Assembly (NCBI GenBank): GCA_900538545.1
Contig: UPYK01000025.1
Location: 1-11,877, forward strand
Source: an uncultured Eggerthella sp.
Lineage (GTDB): Bacteria > Actinomycetota > Coriobacteriia > Coriobacteriales > Eggerthellaceae
Length of the DNA: 11,877 bases
Reading direction: 5' to 3'
The position numbers and the translations under genes are program-made. Every line of letters starts with the position of its first letter. Positions within the stretch are counted from its first letter, which is position 1. This document shows, piece by piece, positions 7,319 through 11,877 of this stretch. The notes below the pieces were generated by a model. The model was not told the origin of the DNA, ran no database searches, and saw nothing but the letters and a program-made list of their open reading frames with translations.

Positions 7319-8794
7319 CTATTTCCAGTCGGCGCCAATCACCACGAGGAAGTCGGTCGTGAAGGAATAGGTTCCGCCTGTGTTCTTCTTGAGCTGACCC
7401 ACCCCGAGCGCATCAGCGATCGCCTGTGCTTGTGCTTTGTCAGAGTCGTCGTTGTAGATGATGAGCGTATTCTTGTACTTAGAATCGTCCGCATTGCCCG
7501 TATCAGTTATGGCACCCTTGTCCGAAAGCTTTCCTGCTGCTTCTGCCGCAACGCCATTTATGCCTGCGCCATTACGAACCGCGATCTTGACACCCGAAAG
7601 GCTGGAGTTGGAAGCGCTGGATCCACTCGTTGCGGAAGCGTTCTTGCCGCCGTCACCAACAACCGCAAGCGTAACGCCGGTATTAGGATCAACCAGGTCT
7701 TCTTCGGTTGGAGGCAATCCCGCATCAACGCGCTTCATCATCTCGCGCCATGGCTCTTCATCAAGGATCGCCCACCAAATGTCATTCTCATACAGTGGCG
7801 TGGTGGGCTCCATAGCCGAATAGATATCTTCTTCAACGTTGATATCTTTGAAGGTGTTCGCGAAACCAAGGATGCTCGAGACCGAGAAGTCGGTGGTGAT
7901 GTAATCGGCAAGCGTGTTGACCGTGTTGGTCATGGTTGCCACATCGGAAGACATGATCTTCTTCAAAATAGCCGAGATGACCATGCGCTGGTTCGCCGCA
8001 CGCATAAGATCGCCATCGCCGTACTGATCGTAGGCATGGCGCGAACGGCAGAGCACGAGCGCTTGCGAACCATTGAGCGTTTGAGGACCAGCTTCGAGCG
8101 GCTCGCCAGCAAGGGGATCGTTGATGGCCATAGGCACATCGACCTCAACGCCACCGAGCGCGTTGACCACGTCTTCAAAGCCATTGAAGTCGATCTCTGC
8201 GTAATGGTGGATCGGCACACCCGCCAGCTCAGAAACGGTCTTGACCGCGAGCGAAGGGCCGCCGAACGCATACGCTGCGTTGATCTTCTGTTTGCCGTAG
8301 CCTGGTAGTTCGACCATCGTATCGCGATAGATCGAAACCATGGTTATCTTGGTGTTGCGCGGATCGACGCGGGTAAGGATCATGGAGTCGGTACGATACG
8401 CACCGCCGTAAATGTCGCTCTCTTCGCGCTCTTCCGATTTATCAACGCCGATCAAGAGCATGTAGAACGGTTCGCTCGGAGAATCGGACGCAGTGAGCGA
8501 GGCGAGCAGATCATCGTCGAGACCGTCTTGCAGATTGCGATCGATATTGGAAATGAAGGCAAACGCAACGCCGACACCCGCAAGTACGACCACCAAGAAG
8601 ATGGCCGCAACCGTCATGCCGATCTTGCGCTTGTGATGCTTCTTCTGCTTGCGCGAAGCATCGTGATATTGTTCAGCATTACCATGCCGAGAATAGGCGC
8701 TCACATCATAGGGCGATGTGAAAGACTCGTTGTATGACGAGCTCTCAGCACTGTGGGCGGCGTGGCGCCCAGACTTTTTTCGCGATTTCATCAT
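7319..8794 (-). CDS. LytR-CpsA-Psr family wall-polymer ligase with LytR_C domain
   Basis: LCP enzymes transfer polyprenyl-pyrophosphate-linked polymers (teichoic acids, capsule, other glycans) onto peptidoglycan outside the membrane. The 491-residue protein has a charged, His/Ser-rich cytoplasmic N-terminus (1-58), one membrane helix (about 60-82), an LCP domain (about 108-278), a Ser/Asn linker (about 383-400) and a LytR_C domain (about 401-488, IAVRNGAGINGVA). Phosphate-binding and catalytic residues of the family are visible: R134-T-D136-S-M, Y156-R-D, K170-I-N-A-A-Y and the Arg cluster LCRSRH (248-253) ... R265-AANQR. The start uses tandem ATG codons with no Shine-Dalgarno match before either; see the upstream promoter. 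The C-terminus abuts rlmH tail to tail. The attached glycopolymer cannot be deduced. Confidence 0.94.
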   Translation of the reverse strand: MMKSRKKSGRHAAHSAESSSYNESFTSPYDVSAYSRHGNAEQYHDASRKQKKHHKRKIGMTVAAIFLVVVLAGVGVAFAFISNIDRNLQDGLDDDLLASLTASDSPSEPFYMLLIGVDKSEEREESDIYGGAYRTDSMILTRVDPRNTKITMVSIYRDTMVELPGYGKQKINAAYAFGGPSLAVKTVSELAGVPIHHYAEIDFNGFEDVVNALGGVEVDVPMAINDPLAGEPLEAGPQTLNGSQALVLCRSRHAYDQYGDGDLMRAANQRMVISAILKKIMSSDVATMTNTVNTLADYITTDFSVSSILGFANTFKDINVEEDIYSAMEPTTPLYENDIWWAILDEEPWREMMKRVDAGLPPTEEDLVDPNTGVTLAVVGDGGKNASATSGSSASNSSLSGVKIAVRNGAGINGVAAEAAGKLSDKGAITDTGNADDSKYKNTLIIYNDDSDKAQAQAIADALGVGQLKKNTGGTYSFTTDFLVVIGADWK

Positions 8795-8800
8795 GAGTAT

Positions 8801-8829
8801 ATAATGCTCAAACTCTATTTGTTACGCAA
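8801..8829 (-). promoter_or_regulatory. Candidate promoter giving a leaderless LCP mRNA
   Basis: On the minus strand, TTGCGT (8829-8824), a 17-nt spacer and CATTAT (8806-8801) form a plausible sigma-70-type promoter. The expected start point, seven bases past the -10, falls on the A of the LCP start codon at 8794. The absence of any Shine-Dalgarno sequence there agrees with leaderless translation, which is common in Actinomycetota. The -10 is only a 4/6 match. Confidence 0.35.
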
Positions 8830-8848
8830 TCGTTTATCGGGTAACAAA
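8818..8848. repeat. Perfect 8-bp inverted repeat upstream of the LCP gene
   Basis: TTTGTTAC (8818-8825) and GTAACAAA (8841-8848) are exact reverse complements around a 15-base centre. The repeat overlaps the -35 of the candidate LCP promoter, as a repressor operator would. It may also fold as RNA, but no T-run follows on either strand. Confidence 0.4.
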
Positions 8849-8879
8849 CAAGAACTCCGCGTATTTAGCGTTTTTTCTC

Positions 8880-8927
8880 CAAAATTGTGTTGAGCCCATG
8901 AATTTTGTAAGGTTTCTCGTACAAAAT
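8880..8927. repeat. Three alternating CAAAAT motifs in the LCP upstream gap
   Basis: CAAAATT (8880-8886), AATTTTG (8901-8907) and TACAAAAT (8920-8927) form two nested inverted pairs: a 7-bp pair with a 14-base gap, and ATTTTGTA/TACAAAAT with a 10-base gap. The stretch lies between the end of the DUF6125-like gene and the LCP promoter. It could be a regulator binding array or a weak 3' structure of the gene before it. Low-complexity A/T composition raises the chance of coincidence. Confidence 0.33.
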
Positions 8928-8957
8928 AGAAGCCTTTTTGTGCCGGTTTCATCGTGG

Positions 8958-9509
8958 CTACTTGCCTTGATCGACCTCGTCTGCAGAGTCGCTCGGCAGG
9001 GTAAAGCGCCATGAGCAACCGCATGTCGGATCCGTGATCTCGGGGTAGCAGCTCAGGCACTCGACCTCGATGCGCGGGTCGATCGTCTGGGCGAACGTGG
9101 TGTATTCGTTGATGCCAGCTGGCTTGCACGGATGGAACTCCATGCCCTTGCGCGAGCGGGCCGATTGAACGCGGCATACATCGGTGCGGAAGATGAGCGC
9201 GTCGTCTTCCCAGTACATGCTCGTCTCGTTCGCGATCGTGTTGTAGTAGAGCGGAAGCGCCTGCGCAAGACCTTCAAGCCCAGGATATTCAGCAAGGTTG
9301 AGGAACTTCTTCAGGCGCCTTGCCTCAGAAATGGGATAGCGTTCCCATACGGCAATATCGATCTCCATGGCGTAATCCATGCCCTCGCGCTCTTCAAGGA
9401 TCTGGAACCAGGTGCCATCCATGGCGACCAGGTTCTTCGAGGCCATCCTCAAAAGCTCAATGAGCTGCTCCTTGGTCAAGTTCTCGATCGCATTCTTCAA
9501 GCTGGGCAT
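8958..9509 (-). CDS. DUF6125-like cysteine-rich cytosolic protein
   Basis: A 183-residue soluble protein of unknown function. The N-terminal half is helical with LTKEQLIELL (11-20), AMDGTWF (29-35), then E-G-M-D-Y-A-M-E-I-D-I-A-V-W (42-55) and ARRLKK (63-68). The C-terminal half has six cysteines, C112, C128, C151, C154, C163 and C165, with a conserved-looking IDPRIEVECLSC stretch (143-154). From memory this matches DUF6125, found in anaerobic Firmicutes and Actinomycetota; I cannot confirm by search. The cysteine spacing suggests metal or iron-sulfur binding, which is inference. I chose the ATG at 9509 because AAAGGA lies 7 nt upstream and the family-like sequence begins there; an ATG at 9623 would add 38 atypical residues. 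No membrane segment or signal peptide. Divergent from the murT-gatD gene. Confidence 0.8.
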   Translation of the reverse strand: MPSLKNAIENLTKEQLIELLRMASKNLVAMDGTWFQILEEREGMDYAMEIDIAVWERYPISEARRLKKFLNLAEYPGLEGLAQALPLYYNTIANETSMYWEDDALIFRTDVCRVQSARSRKGMEFHPCKPAGINEYTTFAQTIDPRIEVECLSCYPEITDPTCGCSWRFTLPSDSADEVDQGK

Positions 9510-9584
9510 TGCTTCGTCCTTTCGATCCGGTAGTGCAATGAGGAGCCACTGCATCAGCATCAGCACGCTCAAACCGTCCGTTCG

Positions 9585-9613
9585 ATGATACCCGCTTGCG
9601 CAAGCGCGCTCAA
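9585..9613 (-). promoter_or_regulatory. Promoter of the DUF6125-like gene with a palindrome in its spacer
   Basis: The minus strand reads TTGAGC (9613-9608), exactly 17 nt, then TATCAT (9590-9585), a good sigma-70-type match (4/6 and 5/6). The spacer holds a perfect 12-bp palindrome, GCTTGCGCAAGC (9594-9605). A dimeric repressor or MerR-like activator bound there would control the promoter. The start point would be near 9578, leaving a leader of about 69 nt before the ATG at 9509. Confidence 0.5.
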
Positions 9614-9627
9614 GCAAGACCATCGTG

Positions 9628-9633
9628 TAGAAT
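9628..9633 (+). promoter_or_regulatory. Candidate -10 for the murT-gatD gene
   Basis: TAGAAT lies 27 nt before the ATG at 9661 and leaves room for the AGGAG ribosome binding site (9651-9655, 5 nt from the ATG). No good -35 is seen at 16-18 nt upstream; that position overlaps the divergent promoter and borders the 12-bp palindrome, so the two genes may share control. Confidence 0.33.
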
Positions 9634-9660
9634 GATTCGTACTAAGAGTGAGGAGCGAGC

Positions 9661-11814
9661 ATGAGCTTTCGTAAGACAGGTGCCCGCTTGGCATCGTCGC
9701 TTTCCACCTGGGGGCTGAAGACCCTCGCCCATCGTCCGGCAGCGAACATGCCGGGCAAGATCGCGCTTAAGATCGACCCCGATATCATCTCCGAAGAGAT
9801 GAGCAAGATCGCGGAGGGCTCGATCGTGGTAGTGGGCACGAACGGAAAGACCACCGTAACCAACATGATCGCCGATGTGATCGAAGCAAGCGACAAGACC
9901 GTAGCGTGCAATCGCACGGGTGCGAACATGGCTTATGGCGTGGCGGCTACGCTCTTGCAGACCGAGCCGGCGGACTGGGGCGTGTTCGAGTCCGACGAGC
10001 TCTGGCTCGCGCGCATCTTGCCGCAGGTGAAAGCCACCTATGTGGTGCTGTTGAACCTCTTCCGCGACCAGCTCGACCGCTGCGGCGAGATCGACCGCGT
10101 ACAGGATGCCATCATCTCAGGGCTTGAGCATTCACCTGAATCCACGCTCATCTACAACGCCGACGATCCCCTGTGCGCGATCATCGCCGAGAAGGTCGAG
10201 AACAAGACGATCGCCTTCGGTGTGAGCGAAGACATGCGCCTCGCGCAGAACACCGTTGCCGATGCACAGATGTGCCAGCGTTGTTCAGGCATGTTCACCT
10301 ACGATTATCGCCAGTACGGGCAGCTCGGTACTTATCACTGCGAAAACTGCGGCTTTGCGCGCCCCGAGTTGGATGTTCATGCGCATAATGTGACCTTCGA
10401 TGGCGGCATCACCTACGCGATCACCGATACGATCGATTCCACGCAGGCCACCATGCGCCTCGCGCAGTCTGGTCCCTACATGGTCTACAACACGCTTGCG
10501 GTATGGACCTGCGCGCATAAGCTCGGTATCGACAACGAAACCATTCAGGAATGTGTGAGCGCGTTCGATCCACAGAATGGGCGCTTGCAGCACCTTACGA
10601 TCGAGGGGCGTCCGCTGCTTCTGAACCTTGCGAAGAACCCTACCGGGTTCAATCAGAACTTGAAGATCATTACTGCTGATGAAGGCAAGAAGGTGGTAGC
10701 GTTCTTCATCAACGACAATGAAGCGGATGGGCACGATATCTCGTGGATCTGGGACTGCGATTTCGAAGAGCTCGCAAGCCAGCCGGAGCTCGTGGTCTAT
10801 GCTGGCGGCACGCGCAAGAACGATCTGCAGCTGCGCCTGAAATATGCCGGCATCCAGGCACGACTCATCAACAGTGTGAACGATATGGTCGACACCGCGC
10901 TCGACATGCCCGCCGATTGGAACATGTACGCGATCGCGAACTACACGGCGTTGCCCGCGGTGCGCGCCGCGCTGATGGAACGCGCCGATAGCGCTGAGGT
11001 CGCGACCGCGCGCGAAGGCAAGCTCAGCGTTACCCCTGCGGTCATGGCGAACACGATCCCGCCCATCCAACAGGAGCCGCTATGCATCGTGCATCTCTTC
11101 CCCGACCTGCTCAACCTCTACGGCGATGGGGGCAATCTGAAGGTGCTCATGCAGCGTTGCGCCTGGCGCGGAATCCCTGCTCAGCTCGAACAGATTCACT
11201 ATGGCGATGAGTTCGATATTTCGGAAGCCGATATCGTGTTCATGGGCGGCGGTCCCGACCGCGAACAGCATCTTGCCTCACAGGAGATCTTGAAGAACAA
11301 AGAGCAGCTTGCCACCTACGTCGAAAACGGTGGTGTGTTGCTCGCTATCTGCGGTGGGTATCAAATTTTAGGCAAGAACTGGCTGATGGGCGATGAGATC
11401 GTTGAAGGGCTTTCGATCATCGATGCCGAGACCAAGCGCGCGAACAAAGGCTTCGATCGCTTGATCGAGAACATTGCGCTCGTCTCCCCTATCGCCTCGC
11501 GCCCTGTGATCGGCTACGAGAATCATGCGGGACGCACGCATCTTGGCGAAGGTCTTGAGCCATTCGGTCAGGTGATCTCAACGACCGGGCACGGCAACAA
11601 CGACACATCAGGCGCCGATGGCGTACGTTACAAGAATGTGATCGGATCCTACTTGCATGGACCACTCTTAGGAAAGAACCCCGAGGTGGCCGATTGGCTC
11701 ATCGCAACTGCGCTCTCACGCAAGTTCGACCAGCCAGTGAAGCTCGAAGTGCTCGACGACACCGTCGAACTGAACGCCAACGACTTCATGGCAACTCGCC
11801 TCATCAAAAGGTGA
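9661..11814 (+). CDS. MurT-GatD fusion: lipid II isoglutaminyl synthase
   Basis: Amidates the D-glutamate of the lipid II stem peptide to D-isoglutamine using glutamine and ATP, at the inner face of the membrane. Residues 1 to about 445 are MurT: P-loop G59-TNGKTT, a Cys4 zinc ribbon (C205-x2-C208, C227-x2-C230) inserted in the Mur-ligase centre, and the DUF1727-type end with A-D356-G-H-D-I-S-W. A loose linker (about 446-473) leads to GatD (475-717): HLFPDLLNLYGDGGN, the class I amidotransferase nucleophile C564 in A-I-C-G-G-Y, and H666 in YLHGP. In Staphylococcus and Streptococcus these are two proteins from adjacent genes. The GatD part is about 243 residues, full length. AGGAG 5 nt before the ATG supports the start. 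The fusion point carries a one-base frame relic (separate entry), so a sequencing indel must be considered; both modules otherwise look intact. Confidence 0.93.
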   Translation: MSFRKTGARLASSLSTWGLKTLAHRPAANMPGKIALKIDPDIISEEMSKIAEGSIVVVGTNGKTTVTNMIADVIEASDKTVACNRTGANMAYGVAATLLQTEPADWGVFESDELWLARILPQVKATYVVLLNLFRDQLDRCGEIDRVQDAIISGLEHSPESTLIYNADDPLCAIIAEKVENKTIAFGVSEDMRLAQNTVADAQMCQRCSGMFTYDYRQYGQLGTYHCENCGFARPELDVHAHNVTFDGGITYAITDTIDSTQATMRLAQSGPYMVYNTLAVWTCAHKLGIDNETIQECVSAFDPQNGRLQHLTIEGRPLLLNLAKNPTGFNQNLKIITADEGKKVVAFFINDNEADGHDISWIWDCDFEELASQPELVVYAGGTRKNDLQLRLKYAGIQARLINSVNDMVDTALDMPADWNMYAIANYTALPAVRAALMERADSAEVATAREGKLSVTPAVMANTIPPIQQEPLCIVHLFPDLLNLYGDGGNLKVLMQRCAWRGIPAQLEQIHYGDEFDISEADIVFMGGGPDREQHLASQEILKNKEQLATYVENGGVLLAICGGYQILGKNWLMGDEIVEGLSIIDAETKRANKGFDRLIENIALVSPIASRPVIGYENHAGRTHLGEGLEPFGQVISTTGHGNNDTSGADGVRYKNVIGSYLHGPLLGKNPEVADWLIATALSRKFDQPVKLEVLDDTVELNANDFMATRLIKR
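11072..11085 (+). other. Out-of-frame start signal at the MurT/GatD junction
   Basis: AGGAG (11072-11076), five bases, then ATG (11082-11084) exactly where the GatD module begins. The spacing equals that of the real start at 9661. The ATG is one frame off; the frame it opens runs only about 40 codons. Without C11085 the bases would read CTATGATCGTG, so the MurT frame would end at TGA and GatD would begin MIVHLFPDL, a standard ATGA overlap. This looks like a former or masked gatD start. Confidence 0.6.
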
Positions 11815-11850
11815 CAAACTACCCGGGCGAATTCTAGCGATCATTGCACC
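11811..11850 (+). repeat. Right copy of the ~41-bp edge repeat
   Basis: It begins inside the last codons of the murT-gatD frame (GTGAC, including the TGA stop) and ends CGATCATTGCACC. It is the inverted partner of 15-55: the outer 13 bases are identical, the GTGACAAAC-ACCCGGG side nearly so, and the middle diverges. Relative to its gene it has the same orientation as the left copy: stop codon first, GATCATTGCACC last. Confidence 0.7.
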
Positions 11851-11873
11851 ACGAGTAAGGATGTGGTGCAATG
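11842..11873. repeat. 11-bp perfect hairpin after murT-gatD
   Basis: CATTGCACCAC (11842-11852) and GTGGTGCAATG (11863-11873) are exact reverse complements around a 10-base loop. The left arm is the end of the edge repeat. The bases after the right arm (TACC) show no T-run before the window ends, so a rho-independent terminator is not shown, though the stem could still mark the 3' end of the transcript. Confidence 0.55.
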
Positions 11874-11877
11874 TACC

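Noticed and set aside
7430..8308. 292-codon plus-strand frame opposite the LCP gene
   Set aside because: No recognisable domain, and it overlaps catalytic LCP motifs on the other strand.
8863..8876. CGC-GCG stem followed by TTTTTT on the plus strand as a terminator
   Set aside because: The stem has only three to four pairs, and no plus-strand gene ends upstream of it.
10285..11070. 261-codon minus-strand frame inside murT-gatD
   Set aside because: Shadow of the Mur-ligase module; Arg/His/Val-rich, with no start signal or family resemblance.
11082..11206. Short frame from the junction ATG at 11082
   Set aside because: It runs about 40 codons with low-complexity Arg/Pro/Leu content and does not encode GatD. 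The start signal is interesting, the peptide is not.
1..11877. Composite transposon or island bounded by the edge inverted repeats
   Set aside because: No transposase or integrase is present, the cargo is core metabolism and cell-wall genes, and base composition looks even throughout. The repeats also sit at gene 3' ends, not at insertion scars.

Overview
The window looks like chromosomal core sequence from a Gram-positive, moderately G+C-rich bacterium, most likely an actinomycete relative of the Coriobacteriia type. The evidence is the combination of MurT/GatD peptidoglycan amidation, a LytR-CpsA-Psr wall-polymer ligase, an MMPL-type exporter, and diaminopimelate decarboxylase with an ACT-domain homoserine dehydrogenase. 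The genus is inference. There are seven genes in two minus-strand blocks separated and bounded by plus-strand genes. No rRNA, tRNA, CRISPR array, transposase or prophage gene is visible, and no gene-free stretch exceeds about 165 bases.

Positions 6719 to 57, minus strand: an MMPL/RND exporter, a secreted glycine-heptad (YhgE-like) protein starting 5 nt after it, then lysA and hom. The first two look like one transport unit. lysA and hom serve lysine/DAP and threonine/methionine synthesis from the aspartate pathway. A perfect 11-bp hairpin and a consensus -10 lie between lysA and hom.

Positions 6875 to 7318, plus strand: rlmH, the ribosomal pseudouridine methyltransferase. Its stop directly abuts the stop of the convergent LCP gene (8794 to 7319, minus). 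The LCP gene has no visible ribosome binding site and may be leaderless. Upstream of it is a minus-strand cysteine-rich protein (9509 to 8958) resembling DUF6125.

Positions 9661 to 11814, plus strand: one 717-codon reading frame containing a complete MurT Mur-ligase-like module followed by a complete GatD glutaminase module. These are normally the two separate subunits that amidate lipid II. At the junction lies an intact AGGAG-5 nt-ATG signal, out of frame by exactly one base. Removing C11085 would recreate a classic ATGA stop/start overlap, so the fusion is either a single-base natural gene fusion or a sequencing indel.

The window edges carry two copies of a roughly 41-bp imperfect repeat in inverted orientation (15-55 and 11811-11850), each running into the intergenic DNA from the 3' end of the adjacent gene. 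The right copy continues into an 11-bp perfect hairpin. This repeat and the MurT-GatD junction are the two items most worth following up.
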